Both the position numbers and the translations under genes were made by a program. 64,000 nucleotides of DNA, taken from Shewanella glacialipiscicola. Its GTDB lineage: Bacteria; Pseudomonadota; Gammaproteobacteria; Enterobacterales; Shewanellaceae. A model generated the notes under the pieces. It made no database searches, was not told the DNA's origin, and saw only the letters and a list, made by a program, of their open reading frames with translations. This document shows positions 18,831 through 28,245 of this stretch, one piece after another (position 1 is the first letter of the stretch; every line of letters starts with the position of its first letter). Location: assembly GCF_023283485.1 (NCBI RefSeq), contig NZ_JAKILU010000005.1, forward strand, positions 124,001-188,000, in the 5' to 3' direction.

Positions 18831-19742
18831 ATGCCAGATTTAAACGGTATGATGCTATTTGCAGCCGTGGTAAGAGCCAAGGGGTTTTCCCAAGCTGCCC
18901 GTGAAACCGGCCACCCAAAATCCACCATTAGTCGCAAAATCGCCCAACTTGAAGAACAACTTGGGGTGCGATTACTGCAACGCGACACCCGTAATTTGAG
19001 TCTAACTCAAGTCGGGGCACTGTTTTATCAACACTGTGATTCTATTCGCAATGAGGTAGAAGCAGCCAAGGCTGTTATCGAAAACACTCACGATGATGTA
19101 TCAGGATCATTACGGATTGCGATCCCTGTGTCATTTAGCCAAGAACTGATTGCTAACCTCTGTAGCGGGTTTATGCGTTTATATCCTAATGTGGAATTAG
19201 ATGTCCAGTTTACCGATAACGATATTGGGTTAGTCGGAGAAGGATATGACATTGCCATCAAGTATGGTCCACTGCAATCTTCAGACCTCGTCGCCAGATT
19301 ACTGTTTGAACGCCAACCGATTTTAGTCGCAAGCCCGGGTTATTTAAAACTCAAGGGCACGCCCGCTACGCCAAAAGAACTCAGTCTGCACAGTGGCATT
19401 TTATTAGGGACTTCTCGTTCGGCACCCATTTGGCCACTGGGTAAAGGATCGCGTAAAACCATGGCGAACTTTCAGCGTAAAGTACGGGTCAACAGCCCGA
19501 TAATGGTGAAGCAATTAGCCATAGATGATTTTGGCATCGCCATGTTATCTAATTCAGCCTGTAAAACAGAGCTCGCAAATGGCTTACTCGTGCCAATTCT
19601 ACAGGAATGGCCGATTGAACCTTTTAAGGTGTACGGGGTTTATTCGAGCAGGCGCCAACTGGCTACCAATATCAGTGTTTTCTTAGATTTTTTCGTCAAA
19701 CGTTTCAGCAGCCAAGAAAGCCTACAATCCTTGATGGGTTAG
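18831..19742 (+). CDS. LysR-family transcriptional regulator
   Basis: 303 residues. The HTH region spans residues ~5-60 (MMLFAAVVRAKGFSQAARE, then KSTISRKIAQLEEQLGVRLL). The effector-binding domain follows to the end. It belongs to the large LysR group that includes DmlR/AaeR-like proteins (PFRVYGVYS-type ending is similar); the inducer is unknown. The gene starts 118 bp from the divergent carboxylase fusion gene, which is the most likely target. It converges on the beta-lactamase gene with a terminator between. Confidence 0.92.
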   Translation: MPDLNGMMLFAAVVRAKGFSQAARETGHPKSTISRKIAQLEEQLGVRLLQRDTRNLSLTQVGALFYQHCDSIRNEVEAAKAVIENTHDDVSGSLRIAIPVSFSQELIANLCSGFMRLYPNVELDVQFTDNDIGLVGEGYDIAIKYGPLQSSDLVARLLFERQPILVASPGYLKLKGTPATPKELSLHSGILLGTSRSAPIWPLGKGSRKTMANFQRKVRVNSPIMVKQLAIDDFGIAMLSNSACKTELANGLLVPILQEWPIEPFKVYGVYSSRRQLATNISVFLDFFVKRFSSQESLQSLMG

Positions 19743-19785
19743 TTATCCGCTATGCATCAACAAAGCCTTATTCAAAAACCCAATA

Positions 19786-19815
19786 AAAAGCCTAGACGGT
19801 TATCTAGGCTTTTAG
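19786..19815. terminator. Bidirectional terminator between lysR and the OXA gene
   Basis: AAAAGCCTAGA / TCTAGGCTTTT forms a stable stem with loop CGGTTA. The A-run before and T-run after allow use in both directions, although it is about 75 bp from the OXA stop codon. Confidence 0.7.
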
Positions 19816-19889
19816 CGTCAAAATTGGTTTTAGGCCAACACACAACTTAAATTAACGCTGTAATCCTTGGGCGATATATCAAACATAGA

Positions 19890-20744
19890 TTAAGGAATGA
19901 CATGCTCCAGTTTCAAGATTTCCTTAGTGATAATTTGACGTAGTGGCAAGTTATCCACCGCAGGAATATCCATATTCATCGCGAAAAACCATACATTATC
20001 ATCGAGTTCTACCCAGCCAACCCACCAGCCGATACTCGGCTCAGCTCTAACGGCATAACCAGTTTTTGCGCGGATAATATAATCGCCATTAACTTCAGTG
20101 AGCATGGCCTGCTTGACAATTCGTTGGCTGCGCTCTGAGGCATGTATTTTGTTGTGGTATAACTTGCGCAAAAAATTAATTTGCTCAATGGCCGAAATCC
20201 GTATAGCGCCATCGAGCCAAAAACTATCTAGATTTCCCGAGGTATCCTCATTACCATAATCAAAAGAGGCGATCATCTTCGACATTCGCGCCTCACCGAT
20301 TTGGCGGGCAAATTCTTGATATACAGGCACCACTGAATATTTCATCGCGGTAATTAACGTTTGATCCCGATTCCAATTATCGATATCGCGGGTTTGACCA
20401 TCCCATTTAAAAACTTGATGCTCATCTTTAACGATACCCAAATCGAGTGCGATTAGGCTATTGGGGATTTTAAACGTCGATGCTGGTAAAAAGCCTTGAT
20501 TGGCGCGTTTAATACTGTTGGTAAATCCCTGCTGCTTGTTTTCGTTCCATAACGCCACCACACCCTGCGTTTTTTGTGGCTGAATTTGTTGCAACTTAGT
20601 GGGTTGCACCTGAGTTTGGTACTGAGTAAAAATAGCATCCCAACTACGGGTTTCTTGCCATGCTTTAGCCGTAGTTGATGCAAAAGTCGGTGAACCGAAG
20701 AAGGGCGATATGACTAGCACAGCCGATATGACGAACCAACGCAT
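19890..20744 (-). CDS. bla: Class D beta-lactamase of the OXA-48/OXA-54 group, with an N-terminal insertion
   Basis: 284 residues from the ATG at 20744, which has AAGGAAAT seven bases upstream; the frame is open further upstream but without a site as good. A signal peptide (MRWFVISAVL...ASTTA) leads to the periplasm. Class D motifs are present: STFK (89-92, nucleophile Ser89 and carboxylated Lys92), SVV near 137, YGN near 163 and KTG near 227. Most of the body closely resembles OXA-48, known in Shewanella chromosomes. Two differences stand out from the remembered OXA-48 sequence: about 17 extra Gln-rich residues after SWDAIFT (~41-57), and a beta5-beta6 loop reading YAVRAEPS instead of YSTRIEPK. 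Activity against carbapenems cannot be predicted from this. Confidence 0.93.
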   Translation of the reverse strand: MRWFVISAVLVISPFFGSPTFASTTAKAWQETRSWDAIFTQYQTQVQPTKLQQIQPQKTQGVVALWNENKQQGFTNSIKRANQGFLPASTFKIPNSLIALDLGIVKDEHQVFKWDGQTRDIDNWNRDQTLITAMKYSVVPVYQEFARQIGEARMSKMIASFDYGNEDTSGNLDSFWLDGAIRISAIEQINFLRKLYHNKIHASERSQRIVKQAMLTEVNGDYIIRAKTGYAVRAEPSIGWWVGWVELDDNVWFFAMNMDIPAVDNLPLRQIITKEILKLEHVIP

Positions 20745-20994
20745 AATATTTCCTTGTAGATAAACCGCTGATAAGAGAAAAACAATCAAGGCTATCACCT
20801 CATATTTTGGTTTGTCCTAGCAAACTGCTGAGCAATTGTGGCAAAAAAATGACATTGAGCGGCTAAGATCACTGAGGTTAACTTTCTTCCCCTCTGCTTG
20901 TAGTGCATACTTTTTGATACAAACGTCCAGCCGCCACAAAAAGAGACGCCTCATTTCGAGTGTATGAAGCAAAATAACGACAGGAAAACCAATC

Positions 20995-22152
20995 ATGTTA
21001 AAGCCAGTATTCTCGCTCATTCTTGTTTGTAGCTTTATCAATACGGCCAGTGCCGTACAACTCCTGGGTAATGTCGAAATTTCGCGCCTATCGGCAGCGG
21101 AACAAACGATGAACCAAGTCGTTGGTCGCTATCAAGCTCTAGATGAGGGGTTAACTCAAAAACTAAGCACCAAAAAAAATGAAGTCGATGCCACTCAATT
21201 AGCGGCGCGCCAAGGACATAGATTATGGCAACAGGCGGTGCGCGATGTGCAGTCTGGCCATGCTGACGACCGTCCTTTATATTGGGCTCGTCTTGCCATG
21301 CTGCATAGCCTTAACACCCCCCACGCCGACTTCAAAATGGCCGATTGGCAACAGGGCATATTAATGAGTGCGGTAGAAAAAGCCTCACGGGGCTTTAGTG
21401 ATATTCAGTATGGAGATGATGTGCAAATCAAAATATTCCTTACTGGTTTCGATCCTTTCTTCCTTGATAAAGACATTAGCCAAAGCAATCCATCTGGTTT
21501 AGTCGCCCTTGCCTTAGATGGTTGGCGTTTTGAGGTTAATGGTAAAATAGCGCAAATCGAGACAGCGATGATCCCAGTACGTTTTGAGGATTTTGATCAA
21601 GGCCTTATCGAGTCACTATTTAGTCCAATTTACCGCGACCCTAACACTAAACTGGTGTTCACCGTCAGCATGGGACGCAACGACTTTGATATCGAACGCT
21701 TCCCTGCCCGTAATCGAAGTGCGGCCGCCTTTGATAATCAAAACGTTCTCACCGGCGGCACTAAAACCTCACCCGTTGCGCCTAAGCTCAATGGACACGA
21801 TTTTGTTGGCCCCGAGTTTGTTGAGTTTTCTCTGCCAGTTGCCGCAATGCAAGTTGAAGATGGCCAATGGAAAGTCAACGATAACCGCACTGTCACCACC
21901 CTTGCCCACGGCGAGTTTAGTGCCACGTCATTAAGCGAACTGCAAAACGAAACCTCTGTAGAAGGTTCAGGCGGCGGTTATCTTTCTAATGAAATATCCT
22001 ATCGCGCCATAGTGTTGCAGCAAAAGTTCAATAGCCATGCGAAAGTCGGCCACATTCATACCCCAAGAGTCAAAGGCTATGATGCCGATACCGAACAAGC
22101 CATTGTTGAACAAGTTCGCACTATGGTTATGCAAGCCGCTGCGAGTTTATAG
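20995..22152 (+). CDS. Secreted pyroglutamyl-peptidase-like protein (C15 family) with catalytic Cys replaced by Ser
   Basis: 385 residues with a signal peptide (MLKPVFSLILVCSFINTASA). After a ~120-residue N-terminal region of unknown type, the C15 fold signature appears: LTGFDPF (149-155) with NPSG downstream. The catalytic Glu is conserved in IERFPARN (Glu234), and the His in GHIHTP (His355). The nucleophile position, normally in a pattern like TFVCNH, here reads YLSNE, so Cys is Ser331. The family removes N-terminal pyroglutamate; this copy may be inactive, a binding protein, or use Ser. Pcp enzymes are usually cytosolic and ~215 residues, so export and the N-terminal extension are also unusual. 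It is divergent from the OXA gene with 250 bp between starts. Confidence 0.75.
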   Translation: MLKPVFSLILVCSFINTASAVQLLGNVEISRLSAAEQTMNQVVGRYQALDEGLTQKLSTKKNEVDATQLAARQGHRLWQQAVRDVQSGHADDRPLYWARLAMLHSLNTPHADFKMADWQQGILMSAVEKASRGFSDIQYGDDVQIKIFLTGFDPFFLDKDISQSNPSGLVALALDGWRFEVNGKIAQIETAMIPVRFEDFDQGLIESLFSPIYRDPNTKLVFTVSMGRNDFDIERFPARNRSAAAFDNQNVLTGGTKTSPVAPKLNGHDFVGPEFVEFSLPVAAMQVEDGQWKVNDNRTVTTLAHGEFSATSLSELQNETSVEGSGGGYLSNEISYRAIVLQQKFNSHAKVGHIHTPRVKGYDADTEQAIVEQVRTMVMQAAASL

Positions 22153-22303
22153 CAAGGCTGCACTGGTATACTATTAGACCGTTCGTTATGATGCGAGCGC
22201 CTAAACGCTAAAGTTTACTTCCCTTTAGTTGAATGGGTTTTAAATAGGTAAACTGGTAGCACTACTCTTTTACCTTTAACCGATAAGACCTAAGGTTAAT
22301 CTC

Positions 22304-22948
22304 ATGTTGAAACCTGCTGATTTATTCAATGCCTTACGCCGTGGCGGCAGTAAAGCTCTTGCACCGCAGGTCTCACCGACATTTGCAGCTTTGGGTCAAC
22401 ATCAGCTAGATAGCAAAACGGACAACGCCGCAGCACATTCGCATAGTTTTTCAGGTTCATCGCGCCCACTCTCGTCACTGCAAATCCAAATACTTGAACG
22501 AGTCGAAACCTGTTATCAAGAGGCTGAAATAGCGCTTAAACGTACTTTTCTACGCCCCGTTACTCAATTTAGTCTCAGGGGCAAAAGTGCAGGTACGGCG
22601 CATTTGCAGCAAAATCGTTTACGATTTAATGCCGTATTACTAAGTGAAAATAGTGAAGCATTTTTAGCAGAAGTCGTGCCGCATGAAATTTGTCATTTAC
22701 TGTGTTTTCAACTTTTTGGTAAAACCAAACCTCACGGCAAAGAATGGCAATCTTTAATGCTGACTGTATTTAAAGTCAAACCAAACACCACCCACAGTTT
22801 CAATACCACTTCGGTTGCCAGTAAAGACGTTGAATATCGTTGTGATTGTGGCCCCATGCGCTTGAGCATCCGCCGCCATAACAAGGTACTACGTGGTGAG
22901 AGCCGCTATATTTGCAAACGCTGCAAAGCCCATTTAATCGCAGCATAA
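22304..22948 (+). CDS. sprT: SprT-family zinc metalloprotein, long N-terminus
   Basis: 214 residues; SprT proteins are usually about 165. The metal site HEICH (in VVPHEICHLLCF, ~128) and a second conserved HGKEW fit the SprT/Spartan-like zinc protease fold, followed by a C-terminal zinc ribbon with CDCGP and CKRC cysteines (~182-209). The first ~60 residues are extra, Ala/Ser-rich and probably disordered. The ATG at 22304 has CTAAGG eight bases upstream, which supports the long start. Cellular role in bacteria is not well defined; the eukaryotic relative degrades DNA-protein crosslinks. Confidence 0.85.
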   Translation: MLKPADLFNALRRGGSKALAPQVSPTFAALGQHQLDSKTDNAAAHSHSFSGSSRPLSSLQIQILERVETCYQEAEIALKRTFLRPVTQFSLRGKSAGTAHLQQNRLRFNAVLLSENSEAFLAEVVPHEICHLLCFQLFGKTKPHGKEWQSLMLTVFKVKPNTTHSFNTTSVASKDVEYRCDCGPMRLSIRRHNKVLRGESRYICKRCKAHLIAA

Positions 22949-23034
22949 CAGGCTACAGCATAAAAATTTCACACCTAAGTACAACTCAATTTGCATAAGC
23001 AACGGCATTTCCCTTACCATCACGCCATAAAAGA

Positions 23035-23060
23035 CGAGCCAAAGGCTCGCGTAGTATTTG
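23035..23060 (+). terminator. Weak terminator-like hairpin after sprT
   Basis: CGAGCC AAA GGCTCG is a compact stem-loop, but the tail CGTAGTATTTG is only partly T-rich. It lies between sprT and endA. Confidence 0.35.
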
Positions 23061-23077
23061 TTATTTTGGGATGAATT

Positions 23078-23854
23078 TTGAACAAAACTTTTTTAAGTGC
23101 TCATTCGCGGCACATTTTGCTGTGCCTATTAACTTGGGTCGCTATCTTATCTACCCCAGTCAAGGCTTCACCATCGCATCCAAGTAGTTTCGGTCAAGCT
23201 AAAACCAAGTCACAGGCACTTTATGTTGGTAGTCGCCAAGGTACGCTGCCTGCCGTCAGTTTTTACTGTGGCTGCGATATCCAAATCAAAGGCAAATCCT
23301 GGAAGCCCGATTTAGCCAGCTGCGGTTACCAAGTGCGCAAACAACAAACCCGCGCGAATCGTATTGAATGGGAACACGTTGTGCCTGCATGGGAATTTGG
23401 TCATCAACTCCAATGTTGGCAAAAAGGTGGTAGAAAAAACTGTGCTGGCAACAACAGAGAATTCAATAAGATGGAAGCTGACATGCACAACCTGGTTCCC
23501 ACAATTGGTGAAGTGAACGGCGATCGCAGTAACTTCCGTTTTAGCCAATGGAACGGTAAAGCCGATCAATATGGCCAATGCACTATGGTGGTCGACTTTA
23601 AGAATCGTCAAGCGCAGCCGCCCGCCAAGGCTCGCGGCAAAATAGCCAGAACCTACTTATATATGCAGCATACTTACGGGCTTAAAATTGCATCTAGCCA
23701 ATTAAAATTATTTAAGGCATGGGATAAAACCTATCCAGTTGATACTATTGAGTGCAAACGCGATAACGCGATTGCATTAGCCCAGGGCAACCATAATCCC
23801 TTTGTGCAAAATGCCTGTAATGCGCCGCCACAGCGTCAACAATTAGCCGAATAA
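23078..23854 (+). CDS. endA: Endonuclease I (periplasmic/secreted DNase)
   Basis: 258 residues. Starts at a TTG codon ([11 protein letters not shown]...) with GGGA six bases before it; no ATG is in frame nearby. An N-terminal signal peptide runs to about residue 30 (STPVKA). The family signature is clear: [14 protein letters not shown] (~88-101), with the EHVVPA catalytic His, and NDREFN-like [24 protein letters not shown] split over ~124-148. Eight or more cysteines suggest disulphides. It cleaves double-stranded DNA outside the cytoplasm. rsmE follows 8 bp after the stop, so the two are probably cotranscribed. Confidence 0.95.
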   Translation: MNKTFLSAHSRHILLCLLTWVAILSTPVKASPSHPSSFGQAKTKSQALYVGSRQGTLPAVSFYCGCDIQIKGKSWKPDLASCGYQVRKQQTRANRIEWEHVVPAWEFGHQLQCWQKGGRKNCAGNNREFNKMEADMHNLVPTIGEVNGDRSNFRFSQWNGKADQYGQCTMVVDFKNRQAQPPAKARGKIARTYLYMQHTYGLKIASSQLKLFKAWDKTYPVDTIECKRDNAIALAQGNHNPFVQNACNAPPQRQQLAE

Positions 23855-23862
23855 GGTCAACA

Positions 23863-24594
23863 ATGAGAGTCCCAAGAATTTATCAATCTCAGCCATTAAT
23901 CATCAACCAATCGTTGAACTTAGACGAAGATGGCGCGGCCCATATCGGTAAAGTGTTGCGTATGGGCAACGGCGAACATATCAGCCTATTTAATGGCGAT
24001 GGCAATGATTATCTTGCTGAAATTATCGATGCGGGCAAAAAATCAGTCACGGTTAACATTATCTCTGTTGAGGCAAACCTCACCGAGTCGCCGCTTAATC
24101 TGCATTTAGGCCAAGTGATTTCCCGTGGCGATCGAATGGAATTTACCATTCAAAAATCGGTTGAACTTGGTGTCAATACTATTACGCCGCTGTTTTCAGA
24201 TCGCTGCGGCGTAAAACTTAATGGCGAACGCCTTGAGAAGAAAATTCAGCAATGGCAGAAAATTGTTGTCAGCGCCTGTGAGCAATCGGGCCGCAGCCAT
24301 GTGCCAGAAGTACGCCCTGCTATGGATTTACACGATTGGTGCAGTGAGCCAACCTCGGCGCTAAAACTTAATCTACATCCACGCGCCGCACACGGTATCA
24401 ATGGGTTAGACTTAACCCACACGCGGGTGCGTTTGTTAATTGGTCCTGAGGGCGGTTTGTCGGCAGAAGAAATCGCCATGACAGAAACCCATCACTTTAC
24501 CGATGTGTTGCTTGGCCCCAGAGTGCTTCGCACCGAAACCGCCTCGCTAACCGCCATTACCGCATTACAACTCAGATTTGGTGATTTAGGCTAA
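23863..24594 (+). CDS. rsmE: 16S rRNA (uracil1498-N3)-methyltransferase RsmE
   Basis: 243 residues, full family length. An N-terminal PUA-like domain ([19 protein letters not shown], ~27-45) is followed by the SPOUT methyltransferase core, with the knotted SAM site visible as [13 protein letters not shown] (~192-204) and [11 protein letters not shown] (~216-226). It methylates U1498 of 16S rRNA. It begins 8 bp after endA and precedes gshB, a common gammaproteobacterial order. Confidence 0.96.
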   Translation: MRVPRIYQSQPLIINQSLNLDEDGAAHIGKVLRMGNGEHISLFNGDGNDYLAEIIDAGKKSVTVNIISVEANLTESPLNLHLGQVISRGDRMEFTIQKSVELGVNTITPLFSDRCGVKLNGERLEKKIQQWQKIVVSACEQSGRSHVPEVRPAMDLHDWCSEPTSALKLNLHPRAAHGINGLDLTHTRVRLLIGPEGGLSAEEIAMTETHHFTDVLLGPRVLRTETASLTAITALQLRFGDLG

Positions 24595-24684
24595 ACCACT
24601 GCACTAAGCTGCGCTGGTGTGACAATCCCCCTATCTAATAAATACTTTTTTGCCAACAAACGGCGATAAATAAGGAACACATTA

Positions 24685-25632
24685 ATGATAAAACTCGGCA
24701 TAGTGATGGACCCCATCAGTGAGATCAACATTAAGAAAGACTCCAGTTTTGCTATGTTAATGGCCGCGCAGCAAAGAGGTTATCAGCTGTTTTATATGGA
24801 AATGGCCGATTTAGCTATGGTCAACGGCGTGGCGATGGCCAATATGCGTCCGTTAACGGTTATCAATGATGCCAGTAAGTGGTTTGAGCTAGGCGAAGCT
24901 GTGGATACGCCAATGAGCGATCTTGACGTGATCTTAATGCGTAAAGACCCACCATTTGATACTGAGTTTATCTACGCCACTTACATGCTTGAACGCGCTG
25001 AAGAACAAGGCGTGCTGATAGTTAATAAACCGCAAAGTCTACGTGACGCTAACGAAAAGCTATTCACCGCATGGTTTAGCGAATTCACCCCAGAAACTAT
25101 TGTCACCCGCGACGCTAAACGTATCCGCGCGTTCCATCAAGCTAAGGGCGATATCATTCTAAAGCCGTTAGATGGTATGGGCGGCACTTCGATTTTCCGC
25201 GTCAAGCAGGACGACCCTAATCTTGGCGTCATCATCGAAACTTTGACCAGCTATGGTCAACAATATGCGATGGCACAAGCCTTTATTCCTGAAATCACCC
25301 AAGGTGACAAACGTATTTTAGTGGTCGATGGCGAACCAGTACCTTACGCGTTGGCCCGTATCCCAATGAAGGGCGAAACCCGTGGTAATTTAGCCGCCGG
25401 CGGTAGCGGTGTGGCGCAGCCTTTGTCTGACAGTGATTGGGCAATTGCCCGCGCCATTGGTCCTGAGCTTAAAAAGCGTGGTTTGATTTTTGTCGGATTA
25501 GATGTGATTGGTGACAAACTCACCGAAATTAACGTGACAAGCCCAACGTGTATCCGTGAGATCCAAGCAGCATTTGATGTTGATATTACTGGTATGCTGA
25601 TGGACGCTATCGAAGCACGCCTTAAAGCATAA
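24685..25632 (+). CDS. gshB: Glutathione synthetase
   Basis: 315 residues. ATP-grasp enzyme with the N-terminal GSH-S domain (IKLGIVMDPISEINIKKD) and ATP-binding segments GDIILKPLDGMGGTSIFR (~150-168) and INVTSPTCIREI (~292-303), all typical of GshB. It ligates gamma-glutamylcysteine and glycine. AAGGA stands eight bases before the ATG. It follows rsmE by 90 bp. Confidence 0.97.
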   Translation: MIKLGIVMDPISEINIKKDSSFAMLMAAQQRGYQLFYMEMADLAMVNGVAMANMRPLTVINDASKWFELGEAVDTPMSDLDVILMRKDPPFDTEFIYATYMLERAEEQGVLIVNKPQSLRDANEKLFTAWFSEFTPETIVTRDAKRIRAFHQAKGDIILKPLDGMGGTSIFRVKQDDPNLGVIIETLTSYGQQYAMAQAFIPEITQGDKRILVVDGEPVPYALARIPMKGETRGNLAAGGSGVAQPLSDSDWAIARAIGPELKKRGLIFVGLDVIGDKLTEINVTSPTCIREIQAAFDVDITGMLMDAIEARLKA

Positions 25633-25726
25633 GCACAGCAATAAAATTACACTAGACAGGTTGTTATCGTTTGTTATGTAAGGCGCTTTACTTAGCCTGC
25701 GCCCAGTGACTCTATAGGGATGTGAT

Positions 25727-27061
25727 ATGAGTTTTACCAAAGCACCATTCTTGCTACTCGGCGTAAGTTTACTATTTTCGACGCCCTCTTTTGCAAAAGA
25801 AGCCGGCGCCGACGAAATAGGCCCAGCCAAAGCGCCTTCGCGCCCCAAAAATATTGTCATCATGATTGGTGATGGTATGGGGCCGTCTTACACTAGCGCC
25901 TATCGCTACTACAAAGATAACCCTGACACTGAAGAAGTCGAACAAACTGTATTCGACCGCTTATTAGTAGGTATGGCAAGCACTTATCCCGCCAGCGTCA
26001 GTGGCTATGTTACCGACTCGGCTGCTGCGGCAACCGCGCTCGCAACAGGCGTTAAATCTTACAATGGGGCGATTTCGGTCGATACCCAAAAGCAACCGCT
26101 GCCGACCATACTCGAAAAAGCCAAAAGTCTTGGTCTGAGTACCGGAGTGGCCGTTACATCACAAATAAACCACGCCACGCCGGCGGCTTTTTTAGCTCAC
26201 AACGAAAGTCGTAAAAACTACGACGCTTTAGCGCTGAGCTATTTAGACACCAATGCCGATGTGTTTTTAGGCGGTGGCCAAAAGTATTTTTCTCCTGAGC
26301 TATTAGAGCAGTTCAAAGCAAAAGGTTATCAACACATCACTCGCTTTGAGGATCTTGCCAGCATCACCCAACCTAAAGTGTTAGGGTTATTTGCGCAGGT
26401 GCAATTACCCTGGGTGATTGATGAGAAAGAAGCGAAAAAGCTCAGCACCTTAACCCAAAAAGCGCTCAGTTTACTGTCGCAAAATGATCAAGGTTTTGTA
26501 CTGTTAGTAGAAGGTAGCTTGATTGACTGGGCGGGTCACAATAACGATATCGCTGCAGTAATGGGTGAAATGAGTGAATTCTCCAACGCCATCGAAGTCG
26601 TTGAACAATTTGTGCGCGAAAACCCCGATACCCTCATGGTCATCACAGCCGACCATAATACCGGTGGACTTTCTATCGGCGCAAATGGCCAATACAGCTG
26701 GAACCCTGAAATTCTACGCAACATGTCCGTCAGCTCCGATACTTTAGCCTTGGCCGCCATTAATGGTGAGCAATGGCAAGCTGATCTTGCCCGTGGTTTA
26801 GGGGTAGAGCTTAGCGCAGAAGAACTAACCGGGTTAGATGCAGCCAGAATGCAAGGGCAAGAAACGTTAGCAATCGCGATTCGTCACCTGATTGATAAAC
26901 GTACCAATACCGGTTGGACAACTGACGGCCATACCGGTACCGACGTACAAGTGTTTGCCGCAGGCCCGGCATCGGAGCTATTTAACGGTCATCAAGACAA
27001 CACCGATATCGCCAATAAAGTTTTTAGCTTATTGCCTAAGCCTAAAAAACCTAAAAATTAA
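25727..27061 (+). CDS. phoA: Periplasmic alkaline phosphatase
   Basis: 444 residues with a signal peptide ending near SFA-KE (residue ~24). The metal-binding start MIGDGMGPSY (~46), the nucleophile in TDSAAAATALATG (Ser98) and later metal ligands TADHNTGG (~306) and DGHTGTDV (~405) identify the alkaline phosphatase superfamily. It hydrolyses phosphate monoesters in the periplasm. GGGATGTGAT precedes the ATG. I see no Pho box in the 94-bp upstream gap, so regulation by phosphate is not shown. A terminator follows. Confidence 0.94.
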   Translation: MSFTKAPFLLLGVSLLFSTPSFAKEAGADEIGPAKAPSRPKNIVIMIGDGMGPSYTSAYRYYKDNPDTEEVEQTVFDRLLVGMASTYPASVSGYVTDSAAAATALATGVKSYNGAISVDTQKQPLPTILEKAKSLGLSTGVAVTSQINHATPAAFLAHNESRKNYDALALSYLDTNADVFLGGGQKYFSPELLEQFKAKGYQHITRFEDLASITQPKVLGLFAQVQLPWVIDEKEAKKLSTLTQKALSLLSQNDQGFVLLVEGSLIDWAGHNNDIAAVMGEMSEFSNAIEVVEQFVRENPDTLMVITADHNTGGLSIGANGQYSWNPEILRNMSVSSDTLALAAINGEQWQADLARGLGVELSAEELTGLDAARMQGQETLAIAIRHLIDKRTNTGWTTDGHTGTDVQVFAAGPASELFNGHQDNTDIANKVFSLLPKPKKPKN

Positions 27062-27084
27062 GCTTGAATCGATATCGTTAATTA

Positions 27085-27122
27085 AAGGCAACCGCATAGT
27101 CATACTGCTGTTGCCTTTTTTA
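27085..27122 (+). terminator. Terminator of phoA
   Basis: AAGGCAA (27085-27091) pairs with TTGCCTT (27111-27117), followed by TTTTT. Confidence 0.8.
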
Positions 27123-27163
27123 TTAGTCGCAGCATAGCAACTGGCTCAGGTGTAAATAACGGG

Positions 27164-27169
27164 TATAAT
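27164..27169 (+). promoter_or_regulatory. -10 element of the rsmC promoter
   Basis: A perfect TATAAT in GGGTATAATGCCCG, with only a weak -35 (TGGCTC). A start near 27176 would leave a 26-base leader before the GTG at 27202, but only 14 bases before the GTG at 27190, which favours the later start for rsmC. Confidence 0.65.
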
Positions 27170-27201
27170 GCCCGTACTTAAGTCTATCGGTGCCTACAAC
27201 T

Positions 27202-28245
27202 GTGTTAACCAATCCATCGCAAGTCATTATTCGTAATCAAGACAGCCTAAACCAACATAAGGTATTAGTGCTCAATCATGAAGCCGATCTACTGCCAAAA
27301 GCCTTGCTTGATATCGCGGCATCGGTCGATGCACTCGCCTTGGATTATCACCATCACTTACACTTAGCGCCGCACGCCAATTCAAAACTACGGTGTTATT
27401 TCGGCCATGAGTTGCCGCAACAAGACCCGCTTACACCTGAAAAATACGATACTGTTATTGTTTATTTCCCCAAGGCGAAACCCCTTGCGCCTTATCTTTT
27501 TAACCTCGCAGCCAATCATCTGCTACCTAATGGGCAATTGCTCGTTGTAGGTGAAAACAAGGGCGGTATTAAGTCTTTGGTTAAGCTTTTACCTGAATAC
27601 TTTACCACGGGGATGAAACTCGATAACGCCCGTCACTGCCTGCTATTTGGCAGCAATTTAGAAGGCAGCGCACCGGCAATGAAACTCAGCGATTGGGTCA
27701 GCCAGTATCAGCTCACCACACCCCAAGGTGAGATTAACATCTGTAATTTAGTCGGGGTATTTAGCGAAAAACGCTTAGATTTAGGTACTGAATTATTACT
27801 ATCGCACCTACCGACGTTATCGGGCCGAGTACTCGATTTTGGCTGTGGTGCAGGCGTGATTACTGCAGCACTGCTCAAGGCACAGCCAAGCTTAGCCCTA
27901 GAATGTATCGATATTAATGCGATGGCACTGGCCTCTTGCGAGCTCACGTTAGCCGCCAATGGCATGACCGCCAAAGTGTATCCCTCCGATGGACTCGCAC
28001 AAACCACGGGTAAATTTAACGGTATTATTTCTAATCCACCGTTTCATGATGGCCTCGCCAGTACCACCAGCATAGCGCAGAATTTTGTCAGTGACAGCGC
28101 TAAACAATTGCAGCATAACGGTATTTGGCAAATCGTCGCCAACCGTCATCTGCCCTATTCAGATATTATTGCCGCTGAATTTGGCCAATTAAAGGTGGTT
28201 GCCGATAACAACAAGTACAAACTGTATTATTTTCAACAAAAGTAA
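27202..28245 (+). CDS. rsmC: 16S rRNA (guanine1207-N2)-methyltransferase RsmC
   Basis: 347 residues from GTG at 27202 ([13 protein letters not shown]), chosen because of the promoter position and resemblance to the usual Shewanella N-terminus; a GTG at 27190 would add four residues. Two tandem domains: an N-terminal inactive methyltransferase-like fold and a C-terminal SAM-dependent domain with [12 protein letters not shown] (~210) and the catalytic SNPPFHDG (~278). It methylates G1207 of 16S rRNA in the 30S subunit. Confidence 0.94.
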   Translation: MLTNPSQVIIRNQDSLNQHKVLVLNHEADLLPKALLDIAASVDALALDYHHHLHLAPHANSKLRCYFGHELPQQDPLTPEKYDTVIVYFPKAKPLAPYLFNLAANHLLPNGQLLVVGENKGGIKSLVKLLPEYFTTGMKLDNARHCLLFGSNLEGSAPAMKLSDWVSQYQLTTPQGEINICNLVGVFSEKRLDLGTELLLSHLPTLSGRVLDFGCGAGVITAALLKAQPSLALECIDINAMALASCELTLAANGMTAKVYPSDGLAQTTGKFNGIISNPPFHDGLASTTSIAQNFVSDSAKQLQHNGIWQIVANRHLPYSDIIAAEFGQLKVVADNNKYKLYYFQQK

